Of a stretch of 64,000 bases of DNA, positions 1-7,834 are shown in pieces; the stretch's first letter is position 1, and every line of letters begins with the position of its first letter. The position numbers and the translations under genes are program-made. Below the pieces are notes generated by a model, which saw only the letters and a program-made list of their open reading frames with translations, was not told where the DNA came from and made no database searches. The stretch covers positions 1,736,001 to 1,800,000 of the forward strand of contig NZ_CP018937.1 of assembly GCF_002849695.1 (NCBI RefSeq). The letters are read 5' to 3'. The stretch is from Bacteroides fragilis. GTDB taxonomy: Bacteria; Bacteroidota; Bacteroidia; Bacteroidales; Bacteroidaceae.

Positions 1-940
1 GCAGAGTTCTTCGACCGTTATGTGAATCTTGCATTTATTGACTATTCCAAAGTAACAGACACTACAAATAAACCGGAGAAAGAAAAGACCATCCGCCCGG
101 AACTGCCTGCGGGCTTTTTGGAAAAGCTGAAACAGATGCGTTACAGCAATCATACAATACGGGTATATACTACCTATATCGGAGATTTTCAACAGTATTT
201 TGCCGGAAGCAACCTGAAAAGGATTTCGCCTGACGAAATAAATGCCTACCTGCTTTATCTGATAGACAAGAAAAATATCTCTTCCTGCCAACAGAACCAA
301 CGTATCAACGCGATCAAGTTCTATTATGAAAAGGTGCTGGGCAACGAACGTCACTGCTACAAGGTAAACCGTGCAAAACGTGAGAAGACACTGCCGGATG
401 TTGAGCAAGGAAGAAGTGAAAGACTTTCTAACAGTAGCTAAAGAAGATTTGCGGTTTTATTGCATGTATTCGCTGTTGTACTCGGCAGGGCTTCGTATCA
501 GCGAATTGCTGAATTTAAAACCGGATGATATAAACATTTCCCGTTCACTGATACATGTGCGACAGGGAAAAGGGAAGAAAGACCGATATACGCTGCTATC
601 CAAACCGTTTATCAATAAATTGGAAGAATATAGGATAGCATATCAGCCGGAAAAGTGGCTTTTTGAACGTGAAGCCGGAGTACAATTCTCTGAAAGCATC
701 GTTTCCAAAAAACTGAAAGAGATAGCCCATGAAGCAGGAATAACAAAAAGAGTATATCCTCACTTGTTTCGCCATTCGTTCGCTACACATTTGATAGAAC
801 AAGGAACAGACTTGAAAATCATAAAAGAACTGTTGGGGCATGAAAATATTAAAACCACCGAGATGTACGTCCATATTGCAGACACTTACAAAAGCAAAAT
901 TAAAAGTCCGTTGGACGATATTTTAGAAGAAGAGATTTAA
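1..940 (+). pseudogene. Tyrosine recombinase next to the cassette array, frameshifted, 5' end outside window
   Basis: Frame 1 is open from the left edge to a stop at 441 and encodes the SAM-like core-binding domain. Frame 2 (from about 398 to 940) encodes the catalytic domain. It has all catalytic residues: Arg in GLRISELL, Lys in GKGKKDRY, His and Arg in HLFRH, His in LLGH and the Tyr nucleophile in TTEMYVHI. The C-terminal tail KIKSPLDDI resembles the SPLD tail of integron integrases. Homology passes from frame 1 (LPDV) to frame 2 (LSKEEV) at 400-403, as if two T were lost from a GTTTTG run. I see no extra helix insert of the kind typical of classical IntI between the Lys and HxxR motifs, so it is Xer-like in build. 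It is the only candidate here for moving the cassettes. The break could be real or a sequence error. Confidence 0.85.
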
Positions 941-954
941 TAAAATACTTATAG

Positions 955-1001
955 AAAATAACAGCGAAACATTAAATGACCGCTGTTAGCATAACGTTAG
1001 C
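955..1001 (+). repeat. attI-like site with hairpin, downstream of the recombinase
   Basis: TAACAGCG (959-966) and CGCTGTTA (981-988) form a perfect 8-bp stem around a 14-base loop. Eight bases later comes ACGTTAGC, where the first cassette begins (TTA at 997). Bases 955-994 are repeated exactly at 55370-55409. The place, directly between recombinase and first cassette, is that of an integron attI site; the function is inferred. Confidence 0.7.
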
Positions 1002-1021
1002 ATTGAAAATAAACTGAGAAA

Positions 1022-1531
1022 ATGATCCAATTAAAAAGAAAAGAAGCTATTAGGTTAATAAAATACCACCATCTTCTCCATTTATCAAATGAAGAAAAGG
1101 CAGATATAATATCTGATTATAATTCCAAAGTAAAAGTATATGATAAAAGCAGCAGTTTGGATTTTAAAGAGATTCAAAAATATAGTAATAATAAGTATAT
1201 ACTTGATCGATTTTCATATAATGATTTAGTTACTAATGAATACATTGAAGAGATTTTCTTTGCTTTATATAATATTCATATTGAGTTAATTGATAAGCCG
1301 GTGTCATTATTAGGATATTGTTGTCCATGTTGTAACTATAAAGTATATAGAAAAATGGAAATATTTGATATTTGCCCTGTTTGTATGTGGGAAAATACAA
1401 ATACTGGAGAAGATCAATATAGTGCCCCTAATCGTTCTACATTAAAAGAGTATCGACAAGCGTTTTTAAATAATCAAAAGTTAGAGCCTAATAATCTTAA
1501 ATATATACAGTATGAATTAGGGAGTATTTAA
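1022..1531 (+). CDS. Cassette 1: CPCC cysteine-rich domain protein, 169 aa
   Basis: The C-terminal half carries a CCPCC cluster, a CPVCMWE motif about 22 residues later and a GEDQYSAPNRSTLKEYR stretch, which is the pattern of the CPCC cysteine-rich family (probable zinc binding). The first ~95 residues are not recognised. CPCC domains are often encoded near polymorphic toxin immunity genes, so an immunity or accessory role is possible but inferred. It starts 25 bases after the cassette edge at 997 with an A-rich leader. The gene is AT-rich compared with the chromosomal genes further right. Confidence 0.8.
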   Translation: MIQLKRKEAIRLIKYHHLLHLSNEEKADIISDYNSKVKVYDKSSSLDFKEIQKYSNNKYILDRFSYNDLVTNEYIEEIFFALYNIHIELIDKPVSLLGYCCPCCNYKVYRKMEIFDICPVCMWENTNTGEDQYSAPNRSTLKEYRQAFLNNQKLEPNNLKYIQYELGSI

Positions 1532-1588
1532 TTGGGGAACAATATATCAAAATCAACAATAAAAACATCATGATAAAGTAAAAATAAA

Positions 1589-1639
1589 TGCTAACAAACG
1601 GCTTAACTTCCGAAAAGTTAGTTAGCCGATAGACATTAT
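1589..1639 (+). repeat. attC-like site 1 (ends cassette 1)
   Basis: Starts GCTAACAAACGG, ends GACATTATC; arms CGGCTTAACTT and its imperfect complement around TCCGAAAAG form the stem. AATGCTAA before and in the core pairs with TTAGCATT at cassette start 997. Confidence 0.85.
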
Positions 1640-1658
1640 CAACCAATAAACAAAGAAT

Positions 1659-2255
1659 ATGGAGCTGAAAAAATGTTTTCTATATAAAGCAATCCCCACC
1701 ACCAATACAGACAAACCGTTTTTTGGTTGGATTGGTGGTTGTCCACCTGTATGTTTTGATAAAGAGGATACTTCTTTAATGGGTTATCTTTTTTATATGA
1801 CTATCATATTACCTAATAAGCAAAGACAGATTTCTATTTTTCTACCTGAAGATTGGGAAATCTATCTAAATAAGGATAGGTATCCCGATTGTGCAATCAA
1901 GGTAATTGAACATGATGTTTCATTGGAAGGTATAACAATAGAGCTACAACATCCAGTAATTATAAAGCATGATATTATTCTTTACAAAGAGTGTTGTGAT
2001 ACTGAAACCGAAAGTGAACCCTTCTTGGTAAAGCTGGGTGGTAAACCTCGCTTAGTTCAAAATAAAAAAATCTATTATGATCAGTTGGAAAAAGATGGCT
2101 ATTCTTTTTATATGCAAATAGACGAAGACGGCTATCCACTTGATGGACTATTGAAAGGCAATTATCCTTTCTGCTATGGTGCATTATATCTGTATGCCAA
2201 GCAAAACAATAGCATTGTAGAAAACATTATTGCTGGTTATTGGCAATCGACATAA
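1659..2255 (+). CDS. Cassette 2: YwqG/DUF1963-like protein, 198 aa
   Basis: No signal peptide or membrane segment is visible. The second half has LVKLGGKPRLVQ, about residue 122, followed by a DGYSFYMQIDEDGY stretch. This recalls the GGxPxxxQ core of the DUF1963/YwqG family, whose members occur among SMI1-type and immunity genes. The N-terminal half with FFGWIGGCPP is not recognised. Function is unknown; family assignment is tentative. The ATG at 1659 lies 24 bases after the cassette edge. Confidence 0.75.
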   Translation: MELKKCFLYKAIPTTNTDKPFFGWIGGCPPVCFDKEDTSLMGYLFYMTIILPNKQRQISIFLPEDWEIYLNKDRYPDCAIKVIEHDVSLEGITIELQHPVIIKHDIILYKECCDTETESEPFLVKLGGKPRLVQNKKIYYDQLEKDGYSFYMQIDEDGYPLDGLLKGNYPFCYGALYLYAKQNNSIVENIIAGYWQST

Positions 2256-2269
2256 AAAGAAAAAAGGTT

Positions 2270-2321
2270 GATAACACGTGACTAAATCTCTTTTAAGAGT
2301 GATTAGCCACATTTCATTATC
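2270..2321 (+). repeat. attC-like site 2
   Basis: Starts GATAACACGTGACTAAATC, ends TTTCATTATC; GTGACTAA and TGATTAGCCAC make the stem. GGTTGATAA pairs over 9 bases with TTATCAACC at the cassette edge 1635. Confidence 0.85.
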
Positions 2322-2361
2322 GACTATAAACAAAAAATAGAATTGTAAAATATAAGTAAAT

Positions 2362-2922
2362 ATGAAATACTATGAATTAGCAGACTATTACAAAAGAGAT
2401 GTAAACTTTGTATTTGATGAAAAAAAGAATGATTTAGATTACTTTGTTTTAAGTGAAGGTCATCCCGTTATCTACAATCATCCTATCTATTATACTATTG
2501 ATAAGATTGATTCTTACATTGATAAATATGATTTTTTGCCAACATTAGGTCCTTCACTTGTTAGCAAAAAATTTAGAAACACTTTTTCTTTTCTTGAAAA
2601 TTCTGAATTACAATTTTTTAATGCTGTTATAACAGATAAAAAGGGGAATCAGATTAATGACTTTTTTGCATTAAATATAACTAATACATTAGAATGCTTG
2701 GATTTGAATAAATCTGTAATAGAAACAACAAGATATGGTATTAGAACAATGAAGAAAATCTTTTTCTTAACGGATGCTCTTAATAAATTTTCGATAGTAC
2801 GTATGAAAGAACATAAATCTTATATTGTTGTTACGGAAGAGTTTAAGAATATATGTGAAAAATCCAATCTGAAAGGTATAAGATTTTTAAGTGAAGGAGA
2901 TTCAATTTATACAAATGTATAA
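2362..2922 (+). CDS. Cassette 3: Imm11/DUF1629-like immunity protein, 186 aa
   Basis: A soluble protein with a motif LGPSLVSKKFRNTFSF near residue 60 followed by ELQFFNAVITDKKG. This matches the general build of the Imm11 (DUF1629) immunity family, in which a conserved Ser-x-x-Phe region precedes a 'lqf-pv-i' strand. Such proteins neutralise toxins of secretion systems in neighbouring cells. No toxin partner lies beside it, which fits an orphan immunity gene carried on a cassette. The family call is by eye. Confidence 0.75.
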   Translation: MKYYELADYYKRDVNFVFDEKKNDLDYFVLSEGHPVIYNHPIYYTIDKIDSYIDKYDFLPTLGPSLVSKKFRNTFSFLENSELQFFNAVITDKKGNQINDFFALNITNTLECLDLNKSVIETTRYGIRTMKKIFFLTDALNKFSIVRMKEHKSYIVVTEEFKNICEKSNLKGIRFLSEGDSIYTNV

Positions 2923-2929
2923 ATTGGTC

Positions 2930-2983
2930 GATAACAAGCGGCTCAACCTCCCCTAAAAGGTCGGTTAGCCACCAAACATTATC
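2930..2983 (+). repeat. attC-like site 3
   Basis: Starts GATAACAAGCGGCTCAACC, ends AAACATTATC; CGGCTCAACC and GGTCGGTTAGCC are the arms. GTCGATAA pairs over 8 bases with TTATCGAC at the cassette edge 2317. Confidence 0.85.
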
Positions 2984-3002
2984 CACCAAGAAAAAAAATG
3001 AA

Positions 3003-3344
3003 ATGGTTAAATTAGTTGATTATACAGAATATCTTTCAAGAGGAGCAATCCTAAAATGTAAGGGTAAATACCCTTATGAAGATACCGTATATTTTATGGT
3101 AGCGGAGCAAATAGGTGTGCAAGCATATCAATTATGGACTATATCAGGATATTATGCAGGTATGATATTGCACAAATTACCTTCAGATGCTAATTATGAA
3201 ACTTATGCAGTGAGCACTAAATGGCTTGTAGGAAATTGGCATGAATGGGGATATATTGATTGTCCTCTTGAAGATGTTTGGGTAGTTGAAAATGAAGAAC
3301 TATTTTCCAATCTTAATATCAAAAAGTTAAATAGCTCTTACTAA
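3003..3344 (+). CDS. Cassette 4: Imm45-like immunity protein, 113 aa
   Basis: The sequence begins KLVDYTEYLSRGAILKC, then KYPYEDTVYFMV, then SGYYAGMIL and STKWLVGNWHEWGY. These blocks and the length agree with the Imm45 family of immunity proteins (RG-F-C, wPyEd, GY-AG, stsWL--NW). It would bind and block a delivered toxin; the toxin is not in the window. The ATG at 3003 is used because the ATG at 2998 meets a stop after five codons. Confidence 0.8.
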   Translation: MVKLVDYTEYLSRGAILKCKGKYPYEDTVYFMVAEQIGVQAYQLWTISGYYAGMILHKLPSDANYETYAVSTKWLVGNWHEWGYIDCPLEDVWVVENEELFSNLNIKKLNSSY

Positions 3345-3353
3345 ATAGTGGTG

Positions 3354-3405
3354 GATAACAAGCGGATTAATCTCCATAAGGGTTGATTATCCGCCGGACA
3401 TTATG
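3354..3405 (+). repeat. attC-like site 4
   Basis: Starts GATAACAAGCGGATTAATC, ends GGACATTATG; GCGGAT pairs with ATCCGC and AATC with GATT. TGGTGGATAA pairs over 10 bases with TTATCCACCA at the cassette edge 2979. Confidence 0.85.
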
Positions 3406-3427
3406 TGCAACTTAAAAATGGAAAAAT

Positions 3428-3796
3428 ATGAATGATTCAGAATTTGTTAATTCATTGAAAAGAGAAATATTAAATGACTTATATAATCGCTATTTCAACA
3501 CTCTAAATACATTGCCGGTGAGCGGTGGTGATGAGCGATGGAATGATAGTAAAGAATTATATAGTCATTTGAATGAAAAACAACGGCAAGAGCTAAAATC
3601 TTTTGTCCGTTTAATCATGACTGATACATTATCTAATGTTTTTGCCAAACTGGATAACGTATCATCTTTTGCCAACCAAGAAGGATTTTTTGAATTAACC
3701 TTGAACGGTAAAATAATAAGTGGAGATTTGCAGGAAATATTTCTTATGCAAATAGAAGAAAACAATGAGGCACATAACAATCACCTAAACTGCTAA
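3428..3796 (+). CDS. Cassette 5: small acidic helical protein of unknown function, 122 aa
   Basis: Not recognised with confidence. It is rich in Leu, Glu and Lys with a probable helical N-terminal half; the segment DERWNDSKELYSHLNEKQ followed by a long helix resembles small proteins found among immunity genes in Bacteroidales. The last eight codons and the TAA stop (3794-3796) lie inside attC-like site 5, so the site supplies the C-terminus. ATG at 3428 is 27 bases after the cassette edge. Confidence 0.7.
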   Translation: MNDSEFVNSLKREILNDLYNRYFNTLNTLPVSGGDERWNDSKELYSHLNEKQRQELKSFVRLIMTDTLSNVFAKLDNVSSFANQEGFFELTLNGKIISGDLQEIFLMQIEENNEAHNNHLNC

Positions 3797-3821
3797 ACGC
3801 AGTTAGTTGAATCCCATTATC
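3773..3821 (+). repeat. attC-like site 5
   Basis: Starts CATAACAATCACC, ends TCCCATTATC; AACTGCTAAACGCAGTT is the inner stem-loop. It is the only site with a CATAA start, and the cassette edge at 3401 has the matching TTATG; 8 bases pair (GCACATAA with TTATGTGC). Confidence 0.85.
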
Positions 3822-3830
3822 ATTTCTACA

Positions 3831-4364
3831 ATGAAAAAACGAAGAGGACTTAAAAAATATTATCGGAAACTGCATAAGCAGGATGTAAACCGATATTGGT
3901 GTGAAGCCTTATCTGATAATGAGGCTTGGTTTAACCTCGCGCACGAACATTTTGATTGGTCGGGCTATGGCAATAGATCATGGAGAGAGCATAAAGAGCA
4001 TTTGGATATGCTATTCAAGCATTTTTCAATTATGGAAAATCGGCTTAAAGGTATAGAACGCCCAATCCAGATGTTTGCGGTCTTGCATATAAATGACAGC
4101 GAACAAGATGCCCTTTATTTGCACACTCCCAATCCGCATACCGATTACCCAATCAATTTCGTCAAGAACGGGTGTACTGTTGGCATAAATTGCCATGATA
4201 TACCAATCACTGATTATCTCAAAGATTTGGAAAAACAAGGATACACAGTACTAACATCACCAAGAGAGACCAATAACAATTATCTTGGCTCTTTTGTGAT
4301 TTTCAAAAATGGTGTGGGCGAAAGCCTGATTGTAGAAAATGATAACAAACAGCAAACCGACTGA
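3831..4364 (+). CDS. Cassette 6: unknown soluble protein, 177 aa
   Basis: Starts at the first ATG, 14 bases after the cassette edge; an upstream TTG in frame lies inside the recombination site and is unlikely. The N-terminus is very basic (KKRRGLKKYYRKLHK). The middle has a cluster of aromatic and His residues (HEHFDWSGYGNRSW). I do not recognise a family. The stop TGA (4362-4364) sits within attC-like site 6, so the last residues DNKQQTD are encoded by the recombination site and recur at the end of the unrelated cassette 14 protein. Confidence 0.7.
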   Translation: MKKRRGLKKYYRKLHKQDVNRYWCEALSDNEAWFNLAHEHFDWSGYGNRSWREHKEHLDMLFKHFSIMENRLKGIERPIQMFAVLHINDSEQDALYLHTPNPHTDYPINFVKNGCTVGINCHDIPITDYLKDLEKQGYTVLTSPRETNNNYLGSFVIFKNGVGESLIVENDNKQQTD

Positions 4365-4392
4365 ACAAAGCGGAACGCTGTCAAACGTTATT
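4341..4392 (+). repeat. attC-like site 6 (CGTTA variant)
   Basis: Starts GATAACAAACAGC, ends AAACGTTATT. It is the only array site ending CGTTA, as at the attI-like site; the others have CATTA or a decayed end. ACAGC and GCTGT are the arms. AAATGATAA pairs over 9 bases with TTATCATTT at 3817. Nearly the same sequence as sites 9 and 14. Confidence 0.85.
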
Positions 4393-4427
4393 TGCCAGAA
4401 TAAATTAACAATAAAAAAAGAAAAACA

Positions 4428-4883
4428 ATGATTAGATATATAGAGAAAGGCGACATATTCCGCATCGAGGGTGTGAGCAGTTATGCACACGGGTGTAATT
4501 GCGCTGGTGCTATGGGTAAAGGCATTGCCGTACAGTTCAAGGATAAATATCCTGATATGTATATTGAATATAAACATTTGTGCAAAGAAGATAAGTTTTG
4601 CCCCGGAGATGTATTTGATTATAATTATGGCAACGGACATATTTATAATCTTGGAACTCAAGCAACGTGGCGAACACGAGCTAAAAAAGAGTATATCACA
4701 AAGGCATTGATAAAGATGCTTGAGTTTGCCAATCGTGATAACGTAACGGCAATAGCTTTACCTGCGATCGGTGCTGGATTAGGCGGATTAAAATGGAATG
4801 ATGTAAAAGCTATTTTGGAAAAAGTTTCAAATGATTATCCGAATGTTGATTTGTATATAGTTGAAACTTATCAAAGTGAATAG
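4428..4883 (+). CDS. Cassette 7: macro domain protein, 151 aa
   Basis: A single macro domain over the whole length: EKGDIF (adenine-binding Asp), HGCNCAGAMGKGIA (ribose and phosphate loop), and LPAIGAGLGGLKW (second phosphate loop). Macro domains bind or remove ADP-ribose; the build resembles the DarG/ALC1-like group that reverses ADP-ribosylation. A likely role is protection against an ADP-ribosylating toxin, which fits the immunity-like cargo of neighbouring cassettes. Catalysis is inferred. Leader of 40 bases from the cassette edge to ATG. Confidence 0.9.
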   Translation: MIRYIEKGDIFRIEGVSSYAHGCNCAGAMGKGIAVQFKDKYPDMYIEYKHLCKEDKFCPGDVFDYNYGNGHIYNLGTQATWRTRAKKEYITKALIKMLEFANRDNVTAIALPAIGAGLGGLKWNDVKAILEKVSNDYPNVDLYIVETYQSE

Positions 4884-4888
4884 AGGCA

Positions 4889-4939
4889 GATAACAAGCGG
4901 ATTAATCTCCTGAAAGTCGATTATCCGTCGGACATTAGC
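4889..4939 (+). repeat. attC-like site 7
   Basis: Starts GATAACAAGCGGATTAATC, ends GGACATTAGC; GCGGAT/ATCCGT and AATC/GATT arms. GGCAGATAA pairs with TTATTTGCC at 4388 with one mismatch in 9. Confidence 0.85.
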
Positions 4940-4951
4940 AACCCCAAATAA

Positions 4952-5584
4952 ATGGAAATGATTGAAGAAACTTTAAGAACTGAATTTGAAGCATTGAAAA
5001 ATGATTTTGAAACCATAAGACAACAAATAGAAAGCGATGTTGTCAGGACTGAGTTGTATAAGGGCGAGTTTTATGAACTTACCCCATATTCCTATCAGCG
5101 TAATGGTTTCAGACAAGGAAAACCTGTAAAGCGTCCTGATACAGTAAAAAGCACCAAAAATCTTTGTATTTACGGGTTTAATAATCAAAATCAAATAGTC
5201 GAAGTTAAGGTTGGTTGTTCGATTGAAAATCAGTTTTATCACACTTTCCTATATTATACAGACAATTTTGTGAAAAGTATTCTATATAATAATGGTAAAC
5301 GTTTGATAAATGTACGCCATTACTTTTTCGAGGGCGGAAAGTTGAAACGGTTACAGTCATGTGGTAGTCGTGGTAGCCGTGAAGAGAATTACATCTATAA
5401 TGAAAATGCCTTGACACATATTGAAATTAAACAATATGATATTGATGGCAAAAACGGTGGTGACTTAATTCACAGATTCCAATATCAGGACGATGGGAGT
5501 TTAGAAACTATTACCCAATCATTTCCAAATGGATATTCTGAAATAATCTATAAAACGAAAAAAAGGCTGCTAACAAACAGATGA
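4952..5584 (+). CDS. Cassette 8: unknown protein with YD/MORN-like strands, 210 aa
   Basis: The N-terminal ~40 residues look helical, followed by repeated strand units such as NLCIYGFNNQNQIVEVKV and FEGGKLKRLQSCG, similar to YD or Rhs-like antiparallel repeats. The overall plan resembles the protein of cassette 15 (helical start, RQGKPVKRP versus KGRRLKQKPLKKG, then strand repeats), so the two may be one family. No catalytic motif is seen. The stop TGA (5582-5584) is inside attC-like site 8. Confidence 0.7.
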   Translation: MEMIEETLRTEFEALKNDFETIRQQIESDVVRTELYKGEFYELTPYSYQRNGFRQGKPVKRPDTVKSTKNLCIYGFNNQNQIVEVKVGCSIENQFYHTFLYYTDNFVKSILYNNGKRLINVRHYFFEGGKLKRLQSCGSRGSREENYIYNENALTHIEIKQYDIDGKNGGDLIHRFQYQDDGSLETITQSFPNGYSEIIYKTKKRLLTNR

Positions 5585-5618
5585 AACATTTAAGGCTGTT
5601 TATCTGCCGGACATTATC
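5569..5618 (+). repeat. attC-like site 8
   Basis: Starts GCTAACAAACAGATGAAACA, ends GGACATTATC; CAGATGAAACA and TGTTTATCTG are the arms. GGCTGCTAA pairs with TTAGCAACC at 4935, 8 of 9. Confidence 0.85.
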
Positions 5619-5644
5619 GGTCAAACAATAAAAAGAAAAAGTTT

Positions 5645-6151
5645 ATGAAACTACGAGAAGAAATAGAACCTAAAATTATTCAAATAGAAAAAATATGTCC
5701 GCAAATATCGAGGTTACTACGTGGGTATGATAGTGAAAAGGACAATAAATGTTTGAATATAATAAAAAAAATTTCTGAATTAACTCACAAAGTTATTACT
5801 AAAGATATTCTTTCTGAATATATGGAAGATGACTCTATTTGTATGGTTGCTCTTGGGCTTTCAATAGGGACTCCACCATTACTCCATATTCCATTATCGT
5901 GTGACGAACTTCTTGAAATCATACAAAGAATACATTCTAAGAATAATGTCGAATATAAAGTTAAGGCTTTTCCTGAAGATGAACTTTGGTGGGTTCTGTC
6001 ACACGATTATTATGTTCCGTTATTGGAAAAAAACATGGAATTATCAGAACCTTCGCTTATTCGTGAAATGCTATATCAAGAAACTGTATTTGACAGTTTG
6101 CGGTATAAGCCGGAAGAAGTACTTGAAAAAATTTTAGGTGTAATGAAATAG
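5645..6151 (+). CDS. Cassette 9: unknown protein with a broken homologue at 55852, 168 aa
   Basis: Mostly helical, soluble and without a recognised family; blocks include SELTHKVITKDILSEY and LSCDELLEIIQRIHS. A decayed copy lies at 55852-56382 in the remnant cassette region and matches along the length (ELTHKVIT to ILTGKHIT, LLEIIQRI to LFGIIQRI, YVPLLEKNMEL to a VPFSLLEKNLNL stretch). It resembles small immunity-like proteins in size and acidity only. ATG at 5645 is 31 bases after the cassette edge. Confidence 0.75.
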   Translation: MKLREEIEPKIIQIEKICPQISRLLRGYDSEKDNKCLNIIKKISELTHKVITKDILSEYMEDDSICMVALGLSIGTPPLLHIPLSCDELLEIIQRIHSKNNVEYKVKAFPEDELWWVLSHDYYVPLLEKNMELSEPSLIREMLYQETVFDSLRYKPEEVLEKILGVMK

Positions 6152-6154
6152 ACC

Positions 6155-6205
6155 GATAACAAACAGCAAACCGACTGAATAAGCGGAACGCTGTCAAACA
6201 TTAGC
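6155..6205 (+). repeat. attC-like site 9
   Basis: Starts GATAACAAACAGC, ends AAACATTAGC; ACAGC and GCTGT arms, almost identical to sites 6 and 14. GACCGATAA pairs over 9 bases with TTATCGGTC at 5614. Confidence 0.85.
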
Positions 6206-6228
6206 AACTTGGAAATAAAAAAGAAAAA

Positions 6229-6855
6229 ATGAACAATAATTCAATTCAAACTAATCAAATGTGTCCTGTTTGCCATAGCTTTATGATCGAAGCTCCCAAT
6301 AGCGTTTGCTCTGTTTGCCATAGTAAACACAAAAAGATGTATGAGCATAGTAGTTTTATGAGCAATGAATGGACTAAAATTTCTCAAAATGGGCTAAGTG
6401 CAGTAGAGGTTCTAATTGATATATTGGATAATATTGATGCAGATACAGGTACGGATGCAGATATAATTTGGCATAGACGTAGAGTATATTTCATGAAAGA
6501 TATGGTAGAGCAACTTGGTTTAAGATATTTTGCGCCTGCAACGCCTCAACAAATATTTGATTTTACTCAATCTGCAATAGATTTTTGGAATGATAAAATC
6601 TCTCATAGAGAGGCAAAAGATAAATATGATAGCATGGCATGAATCCTTCAAAAGAAAGATATTACACAGTGGGATTCCAAAAGTTTTCTTCTTTGGATGA
6701 TTCAGGAAAGGGAAGATTTTGATTGGATTTGGGATCAATGGTTTGAGTGTTTACATAACTGCATACCAGAACGATGTAATGACAATATTTGGATCAGTCT
6801 TTTAGCCCAACATTTTTCAGAAGAAATAAATGCTTGGGTTAATGATGACAATTAA
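6229..6855 (+). pseudogene. Cassette 10: zinc-ribbon protein split by an in-frame TGA
   Basis: The first 137 codons end at TGA 6640-6642. The same frame then stays open for 70 more codons to TAA 6853-6855, just before attC-like site 10, so the gene was about 208 codons long. The N-terminus has CPVCHSF and CSVCHSK, a probable zinc ribbon. The later part (KSFLLWMIQEREDFDWIWD) looks like normal coding sequence. An ATG at 6697 could start a short separate product. A nonsense mutation is the simplest reading; the truncated first part may still be made. Confidence 0.7.
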
Positions 6856-6859
6856 AGTT

Positions 6860-6907
6860 GCTAACAAACAGCACACCGCCTAAAACGGCACGCTGCCGAA
6901 CATTATC
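6860..6907 (+). repeat. attC-like site 10
   Basis: Starts GCTAACAAACAGCACACCG, ends GAACATTATC. AAGTTGCTAA pairs over 10 bases with TTAGCAACTT at cassette edge 6201. Confidence 0.85.
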
Positions 6908-6922
6908 AATAAAAAGTTGAGT

Positions 6923-7777
6923 ATGCGAATACATGATTCTGAAACAAATAAATGCAAGAAAAAATTAATGCTTGAACCAAAAGAGTTTGAACAAGGTATA
7001 GAATATGCCCTTGCGAATGATTGTGACGGTTTACAAGTTGACACATGGAATATTGTTGATACAATAATGGATTTCAGGCTTTTCGAGAAAGTGGCTAATC
7101 AAATTGTATTCCTATCGTTTATGAATGTTAATACTACAAATGTATCCAATTTTGAATATATATACTCTCTTGAAAGATTAAAAACATTCTATTGTCAGAA
7201 AGTGGATTTGCATATAGATTTTGCTCGTTTTTCATCACTTCGGAATATTGGAATCTTTTATAATAAGAACTTTCTAAATTTGGATAAGCTGGAACAATTA
7301 GAGAGTGCGGTTATCAGCAAATTTGCAGGGAAAGATATGTTGTTGTTTTCCGGTTGGAAATCTATAAAAATATTACATATCTATCAATCACAAATAGAAT
7401 GTTTACGAGGCATAAAAGATTTGGTTCGGATTGATACCTTAGTTTTTGGGCATAATAGAAAGCTAACCGATATTGGCTGTATCAACCTTTTGGATTATGC
7501 CGGAGAAGTTTCATTTGAAAAGAATAGCAGACTACATGATTATTCTATGCTGGCGAATAACCGGAATATTCATAATCTTTTCATTTCGGATTTGGACGAT
7601 TTGGAATTTATTAAAAGCATGAAATCCTTGTCATCATTCAAGTTTTGGAATTGCAAAAATGGAGATTTATCTCCCTTGTTGGCAAACCCTATATTGAAAG
7701 AAGTGTACTTCACACCAAACAAGAAACATTATTCGCATACATTAGAGCAGATTAAAATATTGATAACAAGCGAATGA
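6923..7777 (+). CDS. Cassette 11: leucine-rich-repeat-like protein, 284 aa
   Basis: Repeating units with regularly spaced Leu, Ile and Phe (LERLKTFYCQKVDLHI, FSSLRNIGIFYNKNF, LEQLESAVISKFAGK, WKSIKILHIYQSQIE, LVRIDTLVFGHN) indicate an irregular leucine-rich solenoid. LRR proteins of this size occur as immunity proteins or binding scaffolds; the partner is unknown. ATG at 6923 is preferred to TTG at 6917. The TGA stop (7775-7777) lies within site 11. Confidence 0.75.
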   Translation: MRIHDSETNKCKKKLMLEPKEFEQGIEYALANDCDGLQVDTWNIVDTIMDFRLFEKVANQIVFLSFMNVNTTNVSNFEYIYSLERLKTFYCQKVDLHIDFARFSSLRNIGIFYNKNFLNLDKLEQLESAVISKFAGKDMLLFSGWKSIKILHIYQSQIECLRGIKDLVRIDTLVFGHNRKLTDIGCINLLDYAGEVSFEKNSRLHDYSMLANNRNIHNLFISDLDDLEFIKSMKSLSSFKFWNCKNGDLSPLLANPILKEVYFTPNKKHYSHTLEQIKILITSE

Positions 7778-7813
7778 ACTGCCCTAACGGTCAGTTATTC
7801 ACAAACCATTAGC
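7762..7813 (+). repeat. attC-like site 11
   Basis: Starts GATAACAAGCGAATGAACTG, ends AAACCATTAGC; GAATGAACTG and CAGTTATTC are the arms. TATTGATAA pairs over 9 bases with TTATCAATA at 6903. Confidence 0.85.
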
Positions 7814-7834
7814 ATCAAAAGAAAGAAATTTTAT

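Noticed and set aside
6640..6642. TGA read as selenocysteine
   Set aside because: No selenocysteine insertion element or selenoprotein family; a nonsense mutation is simpler.
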